64,000 nt of DNA from Phytopythium helicoides. Lineage: Eukaryota; Oomycota; Peronosporomycetes; Pythiales; Pythiaceae. Made by a program: the position numbers and the translations under genes. The stretch covers positions 124,001 to 188,000 of the forward strand of contig JANFNE010000004.1 in the NCBI GenBank assembly GCA_024867545.1, in the 5' to 3' direction. This document shows, one piece after another, positions 1-9,525 of this stretch. The notes under the pieces were generated by a model. That model saw only the letters and a program-made list of their open reading frames with translations, was not told the DNA's origin and did no database searches. Every line of letters starts with the position of its first letter. The stretch's first letter is position 1.

Positions 1-877
1 CAATACTGATCTTTGCTTGAAGAACTGGTCCCCACCACAACAGAGCAGTGTAGGGGCATTCGCAACTCAACACTCAATAGCCGCACGCGGCATCGGTAAA
101 GCCAACGCAAGACCCAGCCCACCCAGTAACATACAGTAGTTCTACGACTCAGAACTAACGGTTGGAACTGTTTTTTTATTAGCGTGGAGTACAGTTCTTT
201 GAACATTGCGATGCACTTGCTCCACAACCACAGCAGAATGCTACCGGTGTATAGACTGCAGAATACGCAAGATATAGAGCATAACAGGCGTCAAAACTGG
301 ACCAGCTGTGGCGCAGCAAAATAAGAATGCACAACATGTGCGGTTCCTTTTGTTCCCAACGTCGTAGCTTCCATCATTAAGGTTGAGTACCGGTTTAATT
401 TTGTGGTGCATGTAGATATCGCCCACACGGCTAGAGATGCTCTTAGCACATGAACTGCTAGCGATTGTCTCTGCATGACGCGAATGCTGTTCATTAGCTT
501 GGAGTGTCGGGAACCCGACTATGAGCTGAGCGTCATGAAGATTGTCAAGGCGACTCAACGGAATCTTCTTTTTTGCTCTAGTATTTGTCGTATGCGTTGA
601 AGGGTGACCGAGCGAGACGCATTCAATTCTTCCCTTCAGTCGGCGATTTGCCCGATGGAGTTTCCAGCGACCTCACGCGCAGCACAAGAGGCCGCTTTCG
701 TCTCGGAGTCCTGTCGCCGGGGACTTTGCTGATGCGGCGGCAACAGCACTAAGTTTCCTGCTGACGCAATAGACCCAAGGTAACTTTGGTGCTTTAGGTG
801 CTATAGCCCTGAACAAAAAAAAAGATGTTCAATTCTTACAATGAAATGTCAGCCGGGCTGGCATCTCTCTAAGCACT
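1..877. other. left-edge intergenic region, no supported gene
   Basis: No reading frame here has a recognisable domain, signal peptide or repeat. A 105-codon minus-strand frame at 241-558 is open but resembles nothing I know and has no support beyond length. The stretch just before 878 is the 3' flank of the minus-strand repeat gene. Confidence 0.5.
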
Positions 878-3800
878 TTACTTCCAGGTCTCATCGCAGT
901 TTCCCTTGACAGGTGAGTACTCGCTTCCATCTCCACCATTCGCCTCACTCGCATCTCCATTGTAGGTCGTTTGAGATGGCGAATCTGTTGACGATCCGTA
1001 CGATGCGCCACCCACGCCGCCGGTCACAACACCGGAGACACTGCCCGAGATGCCACCAGAAACTATTCCATCAGCCGAACCATACAATGAGCCTTCACCC
1101 GAGCCGAAAACATCGATCTCAGCCGAGCCAAAGAGATCGCCCTCAGCAGAACCATACAGAGAGCCTTCATCCGAGCCGAAAACATCGATCTCAGCCGAGC
1201 CAAAGAGATCGCCATCAGCCGAACCATACAGAGAGCCTTCATCCGAGCCGAAAACATCGATCTCAGCCGAACCAAAGAGATCGCCCTCAGCAGAACCATA
1301 CAGAGAGCCTTCACCCGAGCCGAAAACATCGATCTCAGCCGAACCTAAGAGATCGCCCTCAGCAGAACCATACAGAGAGCCCGAGACACCGCCGTGTCCA
1401 GAGCCAGAGACGCCGCCCGAGACACCGCCGTGTCCAGAGCCAGAGACGCCACCCGAGACGCCGCCCGAGATACCGCCGTTCGCCGATCCGCTCACGCCGC
1501 CGGACACACTGCCGGACACACCGCCCGAGACGCCGCCCGAGACACCGCCGTGTCCAGAGCCAGAGACGTCACCCGAGACGCCGCCCGAGACACCGCCGTG
1601 TCCAGAGCCAGAGACGCCACCCGAGACGCCGCCCGAGATACCGCCGTTCGCCGATCCGCTCACGCCGCCGGACACACTGCCGGACACACCGCCCGAGACG
1701 CCGCCCGAGACACCGCCGTGTCCAGAGCCAGAGACGCCACCCGAGACGCCGCCCGAGATACCGCCGTTCGCCGATCCGCTCACGCCGCCGGACACACCGC
1801 CGGACACACCGCCCGAGACGCCGCCCGAGACACCGCCGTGTCCAGAGCCAGAGACGCCACCCGAGACGCCGCCCGAGATACCGCCGTTCGCCGATCCGCT
1901 CACGCCGCCGGACACACTGCCGGACACACCGCCCGAGACGCCGCCCGAGACACCGCCGTGTCCAGAGCCAGAGACGCCACCCGAGACGCCGCCCGAGATA
2001 CCGCCGTTCGCCGATCCGCTCACGCCGCCGGACACACTGCCGGACACACCGCCCGAGACGCCGCCCGAGACACCGCCGTGTCCAGAGCCAGAGACGCCAC
2101 CCGAGACGCCGCCCGAGATACCGCCGTTCGCCGATCCGCTCACGCCGCCGGACACACTGCCGGACACACCGCCCGAGACGCCGCCCGAGACACCGCCGTG
2201 TCCAGAGCCAGAGACGCCACCCGAGACGCCGCCCGAGATACCGCCGTTCGCCGATCCGCTCACGCCGCCGGACACACTGCCGGACACACCGCCCGAGACG
2301 CCGCCCGAGACACCGCCGTGTCCAGAGCCAGAGACGCCACCCGAGACGCCGCCCGAGATACCGCCGTTCGCCGATCCGCTCACGCCGCCGGACACACTGC
2401 CGGACACACCGCCCGAGACGCCGCCCGAGACGCCGCCCGAGACACCGCCGTGTCCAGAGCCAGAGACGCCACCCGAGACGCCGCCCGAGATACCGCCGTT
2501 CGCCGATCCGCTCACGCCGCCGGACACACTGCCGGACACACCGCCCGAGACGCCGCCCGAGACACCGCCGTGTCCAGAGCCAGAGACGCCACCCGAGACG
2601 CCGCCCGAGATACCGCCGTTCGCCGATCCGCTCACGCCGCCGGACACACTGCCGGACACACCGCCCGAGACGCCGCCCGAGACACCGCCCGAGACACCGC
2701 CGTGTCCAGAGCCAGAGACGCCACCCGAGACGCCGCCCGAGATACCGTCGTTCGCCGATCCGCTCACGCCGCCGGACACACTGCCGGACACACCGCCCGA
2801 GACGCCGCCCGAGACACCGCCGTGTCCAGAGCCAGAGACGCCACCCGAGACGCCGCCCGAGATACCGCCGTTCGCCGATCCGCTCACGCCGCCGGACACA
2901 CCGCCGGACACACCGCCCGAGACGCCGCCCGAGACACCGCCGTGTCCAGAGCCAGAGACGCCACCCGAGACGCCGCCCGAGATACCGCCGTTCGCCGATC
3001 CGCTCACGCCGCCGGACACACCGCCGGACACACCGCCCGAGACGCCGCCCGAGACACCGCCGTGTCCAGAGCCAGAGACGCCACCCGAGACGCCGCCCGA
3101 GATACCGCCGTTCGCCGATCCGCTCACGCCGCCGGACACACCGCCGGACACACCGCCCGAGACGCCGCCCGAGACACCGCCGTGTCCAGAGCCAGAGACG
3201 CCACCCGAGACGCCGCCCGAGATACCGCCGTTCGCCGATCCGCTCACGCCGCCGGACACACCGCCGGACACACCGCCCGAGACGCCGCCCGAGACACCGC
3301 CGTGTCCAGAGCCAGAGACGCCACCCGAGACGCCGCCCGAGATACCGCCGTTCGCCGATCCGCTCACGCCGCCGGACACACTGCCGGACACACCGCCCGA
3401 GACGCCGCCCGAGACACCGCCGTGTCCAGAGCCAGAGACGCCACCCGAGACGCCGCCCGAGATACCGCCGTTCGCCGATCCGCTCACGCCGCCGGACACA
3501 CTGCCGGACACACCGCCCGAGACGCCGCCCGAGACACCGCCCGAGACACCGCCGTGTCCAGAGCCAGAGACGCCACCCGAGACGCCGCCCGAGATACCGT
3601 CGTTCGCCGATCCGCTCACGCCGCCGGACACACTGCCGGACACACCGCCCGAGACGCCGCCCGAGACACCGCCGTGTCCAGAGCCAGAGACGCCACCCGA
3701 GACGCCGCCCGAGATACCGCCGTTCGCCGATCCGCTCACGCCGCCGGACACACCGCCGGACACACCGCCCGAGACGCCGCCCGAGACACCGCCGTGTCCA

Positions 3801-6508
3801 GAGCCAGAGACGCCACCCGAGACGCCGCCCGAGATACCGCCGTTCGCCGATCCGCTCACGCCGCCGGACACACCGCCGGACACACCGCCCGAGACGCCGC
3901 CCGAGACACCGCCGTGTCCAGAGCCAGAGACGCCACCCGAGACGCCGCCCGAGATACCGCCGTTCGCCGATCCGCTCACGCCGCCGGACACACCGCCGGA
4001 CACACCGCCCGAGACGCCGCCCGAGACACCGCCGTGTCCAGAGCCAGAGACGCCACCCGAGACGCCGCCCGAGATACCGCCGTTCGCCGATCCGCTCACG
4101 CCGCCGGACACACCGCCCGAGACACCACCGTGTCCGGAGCCAGAGACGCCGCCCGAGATGCCACCCGAGATGCCGCCGTTCGCCGATCCGCTCACGCCGC
4201 CGGACACACCGCCCGAGACACCACCGTGTCCGGAGCCAGAGACGCCGCCCGAGATGCCACCCGAGATGCCGCCGTTCGCCGATCCGCTCACGCCGCCGGA
4301 CACACCGCCCGAGACACCACCGTGTCCGGAGCCAGAGACGCCGCCCGAGATGCCGCCCGAGATGCCGCCGTTCGCCGATCCGCTCACGCCGCCGGACACA
4401 CCGCCCGAGACACCACCGTGTCCGGAGCCAGAGACGCCGCCCGAGATGCCGCCCGAGATGCCGCCGTTCGCCGATCCGCTCACGCCGCCGGACACACCGC
4501 CCGAGACACCACCGTGTCCGGAGCCAGAGACGCCGCCCGAGATGCCGCCCGAGATGCCGCCGTTCGCCGATCCGCTCACGCCGCCGGACACACCGCCCGA
4601 GACACCACCGTGTCCGGAGCCAGAGACGCCACCCGAGACGCCGCCCGAGATACCGCCGTTCGCCGATCCGCTCACGCCGCCGGACACACCGCCGGACACA
4701 CCGCCCGAGACGCCGCCCGAGACACCGCCGTGTCCAGAGCCAGAGACGCCACCCGAGACGCCGCCCGAGATACCGCCGTTCGCCGATCCGCTCACGCCGC
4801 CGGACACACTGCCGGACACACCGCCCGAGACGCCGCCCGAGACGCCGCCCGAGACACCGCCGTGTCCAGAGCCAGAGACGCCACCCGAGACGCCGCCCGA
4901 GATACCGCCGTTCGCCGATCCGCTCACGCCGCCGGACACACCGCCGGACACACCGCCCGAGACGCCGCCCGAGACACCGCCGTGTCCAGAGCCAGAGACG
5001 CCACCCGAGACGCCGCCCGAGATACCGCCGTTCGCCGATCCGCTCACGCCGCCGGACACACCGCCGGACACACCGCCCGAGACGCCGCCCGAGACACCGC
5101 CGTGTCCAGAGCCAGAGACGCCACCCGAGACGCCGCCCGAGATACCGCCGTTCGCCGATCCGCTCACGCCGCCGGACACACTGCCGGACACACCGCCCGA
5201 GACGCCGCCCGAGACACCGCCGTGTCCAGAGCCAGAGACGCCACCCGAGACGCCGCCCGAGATACCGCCGTTCGCCGATCCGCTCACGCCGCCGGACACA
5301 CTGCCGGACACACCGCCCGAGACGCCGCCCGAGACACCGCCGTGTCCAGAGCCAGAGACGCCACCCGAGACGCCGCCCGAGATACCGCCGTTCGCCGATC
5401 CGCTCACGCCGCCGGACACACTGCCGGACACACCGCCCGAGACGCCGCCCGAGACACCGCCGTGTCCAGAGCCAGAGACGCCACCCGAGACGCCGCCCGA
5501 GATACCGCCGTTCGCCGATCCGCTCACGCCGCCGGACACACCGCCGGACACACCGCCCGAGACGCCGCCCGAGACACCGCCGTGTCCAGAGCCAGAGACG
5601 CCACCCGAGACGCCGCCCGAGATACCGCCGTTCGCCGATCCGCTCACGCCGCCGGACACACCGCCCGAGACACCACCGTGTCCGGAGCCAGAGACGCCGC
5701 CCGAGATGCCACCCGAGATGCCGCCGTTCGCCGATCCGCTCACGCCGCCGGACACACCGCCCGAGACACCACCGTGTCCGGAGCCAGAGACGCCGCCCGA
5801 GATGCCACCCGAGATGCCGCCGTTCGCCGATCCGCTCACGCCGCCGGACACACCGCCCGAGACACCACCGTGTCCGGAGCCAGAGACGCCGCCCGAGATG
5901 CCGCCCGAGATGCCGCCGTTCGCCGATCCGCTCACGCCGCCGGACACACCGCCCGAGACACCACCGTGTCCGGAGCCAGAGACGCCGCCCGAGATGCCGC
6001 CCGAGATGCCGCCGTTCGCCGATCCGCTCACGCCGCCGGACACACCGCCCGAGACACCACCGTGTCCGGAGCCAGAGACGCCGCCCGAGATGCCACCCGA
6101 GATGCCGCCGTTCGCCGATCCGCTCACGCCGCCGGACACACCGCCCGAGACACCACCGTGTCCGGAGCCAGAGACGCCGCCCGAGATGCTGCCCGAGACT
6201 CCTTCACTGACCGAAGCTCCTCCATGGACACTACCGCCCACCTTTCCGCTTGAGGTGGTGTATCCTCCCGATGACACGGATGCTCCGCCGGAGGCGCCGC
6301 CACTCACGTGGTCTGAGGTGAACCCAGAAAGTACTCCGAAGCCTGAAAGCCCCGTCGAGTATCCGCCATTACTTTCTTCCTCGCACGGCTCGGAGGCGTC
6401 CGTCTGGCTGGTGCCACGGAGGCCGTAGCTCTGTGACTCGGCGCTGACCGACCCTGCGAGCGCGACGCTGGCGAGCAGCAGCGTGATGAACTTGCGGCTG
6501 GTCAGCAT
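878..6508 (-). CDS. giant secreted Gly/Ser-rich tetrapeptide-repeat protein (copy 1, intact)
   Basis: A single uninterrupted frame of 1,876 residues. It starts with a clear signal peptide (residues 1-23, ending Val-Ser-Ala), so the product should enter the secretory pathway. A short non-repetitive head follows, with YGLRG and one Cys, and then roughly residues 110-1710 are built almost only of four-residue blocks (GGVS, GGIS, GSAN, GSGH, GSVS). These are grouped into units of about 36-44 residues. A second repeat type (GSLYGSAEGDLFGSAEIDVF-like, acidic and aromatic) follows near the C-terminus, and the tail ends KGNCDETWK. The paralogue at 9526-15257 shares the head and tail, so both are under some constraint. 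No catalytic motif is visible. The composition suggests a surface, wall or extracellular matrix protein; that is inference. The head lacks an RXLR motif. All other frames of the array are also open because the repeat contains no stop, but only this frame has a signal peptide and a conserved tail. Confidence 0.85.
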   Translation of the reverse strand: MLTSRKFITLLLASVALAGSVSAESQSYGLRGTSQTDASEPCEEESNGGYSTGLSGFGVLSGFTSDHVSGGASGGASVSSGGYTTSSGKVGGSVHGGASVSEGVSGSISGGVSGSGHGGVSGGVSGGVSGSANGGISGGISGGVSGSGHGGVSGGVSGGVSGSANGGISGGISGGVSGSGHGGVSGGVSGGVSGSANGGISGGISGGVSGSGHGGVSGGVSGGVSGSANGGISGGISGGVSGSGHGGVSGGVSGGVSGSANGGISGGISGGVSGSGHGGVSGGVSGGVSGSANGGISGGVSGGVSGSGHGGVSGGVSGGVSGGVSGGVSGSANGGISGGVSGGVSGSGHGGVSGGVSGGVSGSVSGGVSGSANGGISGGVSGGVSGSGHGGVSGGVSGGVSGSVSGGVSGSANGGISGGVSGGVSGSGHGGVSGGVSGGVSGSVSGGVSGSANGGISGGVSGGVSGSGHGGVSGGVSGGVSGGVSGGVSGSANGGISGGVSGGVSGSGHGGVSGGVSGGVSGGVSGGVSGSANGGISGGVSGGVSGSGHGGVSGGVSGGVSGGVSGSVSGGVSGSANGGISGGVSGGVSGSGHGGVSGGVSGGVSGGVSGGVSGSANGGISGGVSGGVSGSGHGGVSGGVSGGVSGSANGGISGGISGGVSGSGHGGVSGGVSGGVSGSANGGISGGISGGVSGSGHGGVSGGVSGGVSGSANGGISGGISGGVSGSGHGGVSGGVSGGVSGSANGGISGGISGGVSGSGHGGVSGGVSGGVSGSANGGISGGISGGVSGSGHGGVSGGVSGGVSGSANGGISGGVSGGVSGSGHGGVSGGVSGGVSGGVSGGVSGSANGGISGGVSGGVSGSGHGGVSGGVSGGVSGGVSGGVSGSANGGISGGVSGGVSGSGHGGVSGGVSGGVSGGVSGGVSGSANGGISGGVSGGVSGSGHGGVSGGVSGGVSGSVSGGVSGSANDGISGGVSGGVSGSGHGGVSGGVSGGVSGGVSGSVSGGVSGSANGGISGGVSGGVSGSGHGGVSGGVSGGVSGSVSGGVSGSANGGISGGVSGGVSGSGHGGVSGGVSGGVSGGVSGGVSGSANGGISGGVSGGVSGSGHGGVSGGVSGGVSGGVSGGVSGSANGGISGGVSGGVSGSGHGGVSGGVSGGVSGGVSGGVSGSANGGISGGVSGGVSGSGHGGVSGGVSGGVSGGVSGGVSGSANGGISGGVSGGVSGSGHGGVSGGVSGGVSGSVSGGVSGSANDGISGGVSGGVSGSGHGGVSGGVSGGVSGGVSGSVSGGVSGSANGGISGGVSGGVSGSGHGGVSGGVSGGVSGSVSGGVSGSANGGISGGVSGGVSGSGHGGVSGGVSGGVSGGVSGSVSGGVSGSANGGISGGVSGGVSGSGHGGVSGGVSGGVSGSVSGGVSGSANGGISGGVSGGVSGSGHGGVSGGVSGGVSGSVSGGVSGSANGGISGGVSGGVSGSGHGGVSGGVSGGVSGSVSGGVSGSANGGISGGVSGGVSGSGHGGVSGGVSGGVSGSVSGGVSGSANGGISGGVSGGVSGSGHGGVSGGVSGGVSGGVSGGVSGSANGGISGGVSGGVSGSGHGGVSGGVSGGVSGSVSGGVSGSANGGISGGVSGGVSGSGHGGVSGGVSGDVSGSGHGGVSGGVSGGVSGSVSGGVSGSANGGISGGVSGGVSGSGHGGVSGGVSGSGHGGVSGSLYGSAEGDLLGSAEIDVFGSGEGSLYGSAEGDLFGSAEIDVFGSDEGSLYGSADGDLFGSAEIDVFGSDEGSLYGSAEGDLFGSAEIDVFGSGEGSLYGSADGIVSGGISGSVSGVVTGGVGGASYGSSTDSPSQTTYNGDASEANGGDGSEYSPVKGNCDETWK
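1030..6195 (-). repeat. coding tandem array, about 120-nt units with higher-order duplication
   Basis: The array inside the copy 1 repeat gene. From about 1390 the sequence recurs with a basic period near 120 nt, made of 12-nt blocks; some units gain or lose 12 or 24 nt. A variant unit (GATACCGTCG in place of GATACCGCCG) occurs at 2741 and again at 3593, 852 bp apart with the same flanking order. A run of shorter ATGCC-containing units at about 4090-4620 recurs at about 5640-6190, offset by 1,548 bp. At 1050-1380 a different, acidic and aromatic unit is repeated about four times. Confidence 0.9.
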
Positions 6509-6518
6509 AATGGCCGGG

Positions 6519-6553
6519 TGTGTTGTGATGTGTTGTGTTGTGTTGTGTTGTGC
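6519..6553 (+). repeat. TGTTG microsatellite in the 5' leader of repeat gene 1
   Basis: Read on the gene's own strand this is an ACAAC-type repeat ending about 10 bases before the ATG at 6508. The leader of copy 2 (around 15260-15280) keeps only a remnant. CAA-rich leaders are unstructured and can favour initiation; any such effect here is inference. Confidence 0.7.
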
Positions 6554-6569
6554 AGTGGAGTGGTAATCG

Positions 6570-9157
6570 CTGGGTGCTCGGGAGCGCGCGGATTGGAAAA
6601 TGAAGCTCGTTGCGCCTTCAAACCAAGCTCATGTCGCCTCTAGAGAGCCCCAGGAGCTCGGGAGAGCCGCAAACGCCACCAGTGGAAAGGACGCTACGGA
6701 GCAGCAACGCGTAGAGGTCTTGCGACGCAGAGAGCGCTCGTTCATCGCGGCGGCAACGCGCGTGCGGGAGCTCTCGGCTGGTAATCGCGTCGCATCCGCC
6801 TGTCCGTCAGTGGAGGCATACAATCACCAAGGTAGGTGGAACTATCATACCACTGTATTAGGGCGATGCTGCAACAGGTCGAATGAGTTGCAGTGTACCG
6901 TAGTTTTGGCTGGAGCGGCGCGTGCCTGGCCGACTGGTTATGCATCGACTGGCTCAGCTTATTTAGTGTCTTATCGTTTGCGGGCAGATGGAGTCGGTCC
7001 AGTCGCCTTGCTCGATGCAATCACATCGATCGGATGCTAGCAGCACACACCTGGCTGGGATCTAGGCATGAATCGCACTACGACCGCAGGATGGGGGGAC
7101 ATGTCTGGAGATAAACCCGCTCCGTCTTCCTACTCTTGGCGGCCTCCAAAGCTGACAATCCAGTAGCGTGCTCGTTGAAGTCGTAAGTCAGAGGCACGAT
7201 CTAGCGGCCACTGGATGGTCGACGATGGACGGACCCACTCGCCAAGGAAAGGGAAAAGAGCACGTGCAGGCTCTTGTACGACTGAACGCTGTTGCACTTT
7301 TTTCCTGCTGCAGTACGGTCGCAGGGACACGAGAAGACGTCCGGGGTGGCCCTCTTTGATTATACAACTACAGTATCTCACAGCTTCAATGATCGTGGAT
7401 AGTCCACACCAAGCGAGACGAGACTGACGGTACTTCGGAACCGTGGATAGTCCTCACACATGCGACCGAGGCCACGCGGCGAGCGCGGCGAGATGACCGG
7501 GACGACCGTTGTTGTCTCGCACACTGCTAGTTAGTCGACTATTGTACACTAAACTCGTGGAGGAGTTGAGTAGGTATTTTTCGCGATTGACCATCCAGTG
7601 GAGCAAGCAATCGTTGCCTTGTGTACAGTATGCCGGGCGGTCAGGAGTTCATGAGTGCGCTATCAGGCCACCTCCGGGATGGAGATCATGGCGTAGGCCA
7701 CCACATCCTACCGGAGCACCCGGATGACCGAATCAATTTGAGACACACATAAATACGTCAGACTGATGATGCAAGATGGCAATTCGAGTGCGAGCGAAAT
7801 TGGATCTGAAACATGATGCACACAGAACCTGCTTGCACGATGTGCTACAACCCTACGAACCTCCGGTGGTCGACACCTGACTGGCTTCAATACCCACGAA
7901 AGATTGTGTTGACTGCGACGCGACTGTCGTGGAAGGATTCTCTTCTGATGCACAACACCGACACAACAGCGGACGCCCGGAATGTGTTGGCACTGACACA
8001 AGTGCCCGACGAACATTGGATAGTTCACTCCCTGCGCGTATCTATCGCTGCTGTGTGGATAGTTCGCAAAGTCCGATCGAGATCGGCGCGTTTTCTTACG
8101 AACTGCGGCTGATGGTACAACTCAGCTTTGGACGAATGGACTAGCGAGCTCGAAGAAAGTATCCATTGGGATTCGTGATGAGGTACATTGCGCTTCAACC
8201 GCTAGCTCGCATCCTTCCTTGCTTGCCTCCACAGGAAGGGATCGCTTCAAGGTCTCGAACGCACGTAGGAGAGAGGCACAAACCGAAACCTCGGAAGACA
8301 CTCGGATGACGCCTGACATCGAGGTGTACGTCTAGCATCCACAAGAATGCGCTGGGGTGGATCTGTCGCCATCGTTATCGACTCTACGGACGGACACTGT
8401 GGAGAGGGCGGTGCGTAAGCATCCTTACAATGTGCCTTTTGCTCCTGTTGAAAAATCTGCAGTTCGCACCGGCACGAGCGAAACGATCACGGATAGTCAG
8501 AATCCGAGATGTCACCGATTCTGAACTTCTGACGCGTGTGGATAGTTCTGACATGCGTGACTACTCCGGACGTGCCGAGCGCGGCGAGATGACTGGGACG
8601 ACGTGGTGTCGAGCGTGCTGGAGCGAGTGCGATCGCCAAAAGCTGTTCATTCGCGGAAAAGTGTGCTACCCTGCCCACACCACTTCCTCAAAAGAGCTTC
8701 ACAGCGAACACACTGGCAGCCGAGGTTGACACTCTCACCCTAGCGGAGCGCCGTCTATTGAGTATCGGCAAACAAGGTAAGGTGGAGTCACACTCCGCAT
8801 TGAGTCGTCTCCTGTGGCACTCGGACGTCACCTACAGTCCCAGTCGAGATGCATTGGCAGCAACTCGAAGTCCCTGTTGCAAACACGTGATATTCAGCGC
8901 GCTGACAAAATTTGGCTCGACTCGCTAATTTGATACACGATACCTCAACAATAAAGTCACTGCAAACTATTGTGCAGGTCATTTTCACACTTGACGTGCA
9001 AATACTGACATCATATTCCGAAGAGTAACGAGTGCCGGAGGCTTCAAACATGTGAGATTTTTGCATCCACAATGCCACATGGCCGGCCTCTGAGCACCAT
9101 GGCGTCGCCACCTTCCAGCAGCATTCTCCAGCTTCCAGCTCTGCCCAGTCGAGCACC
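6570..9157. repeat. non-coding half of tandem duplication unit 1
   Basis: This stretch separates the two divergently transcribed genes of unit 1 and is duplicated at about 15312-17887. Identity is moderate at 6600-7000 (against 15320-15590), high at 7840-8740 (against 16570-17460) and almost complete at 8740-9180 (against 17440-17910), where I see mainly one short indel (ACCTACAG against ACCTAACCTTACAG). Open frames occur on both strands but none keeps a protein-like product in both copies. The word GGATAGT recurs at 7395, 7443, 8016, 8055, 8491 and 8538. Confidence 0.75.
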
Positions 9158-9412
9158 ATGGCCAGCTCCAGCCTGACAGCACGCGTCGGACTCTGCCTGC
9201 TTAACCTCGTGGTCGCCGCAGAGCTCTCGTTGGTGTTGTCCGAGGCAGTGCACGAGCGGTCCGATGGCAGCTCCGGCGGGTCCAAGGCCGGAATGGCTGT
9301 CTTCATCCTCGCGACGGCCATCGCGCTCGTGCTCGGTCTCTTTTTCGCGGGCGTCTCGCTACGACTGCCCTCGAGGCAGCAGGTGACTGCCATGACGGCC
9401 GACGCCGTCTAA
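9158..9412 (+). pseudogene. truncated copy of the four-helix membrane protein
   Basis: An 84-codon frame matching the first half of the protein at 17888-18364. It has the same ATG and the same first two hydrophobic segments, then stops at the point where copy 2 continues (GTCTAA here, GTCTAC there). Beyond the stop the two copies no longer align, and the 3' flank of repeat gene copy 2 begins within about 120 bp. The truncation therefore coincides with the duplication breakpoint, not with a simple point nonsense mutation. The product would hold two of four membrane segments and is unlikely to act like the full protein. Confidence 0.75.
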
Positions 9413-9525
9413 TTATTTGTCAAAGGCTCATGTCAACTACAGCATCGAGAGCATCCAGACTGAGTATTCAAAGATATCTATTGAACTAAATCTTCTCAAC
9501 AAAGAAACTTCATATCCCGTAAGCA

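Noticed and set aside
913..6428. Plus-strand frames of 1,600-1,790 codons opposite repeat gene 1 (Pro-, Arg- or Ala-rich repeats)
   Set aside because: The repeat unit contains no stop in any frame, so all frames stay open. Only the minus-strand frame has a signal peptide and a head and tail shared with its paralogue.
878..6508. RXLR-effector interpretation of the motif YGLRG after the signal peptide
   Set aside because: The Arg at the first RXLR position is missing, there is no downstream EER motif, and the body is a repeat array unlike effector domains.
6600..7040. A 146-codon plus-strand frame with a partly matching frame at 15312
   Set aside because: The two copies align only because the DNA is duplicated. 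The frame shifts within the alignment, the minus strand is equally open, and no domain is visible.
7813..8144. Frames at 7813-8144 duplicated at 16540-16900
   Set aside because: Open on both strands and in several frames, with indels between copies that do not preserve any frame. Best explained as duplicated non-coding DNA.
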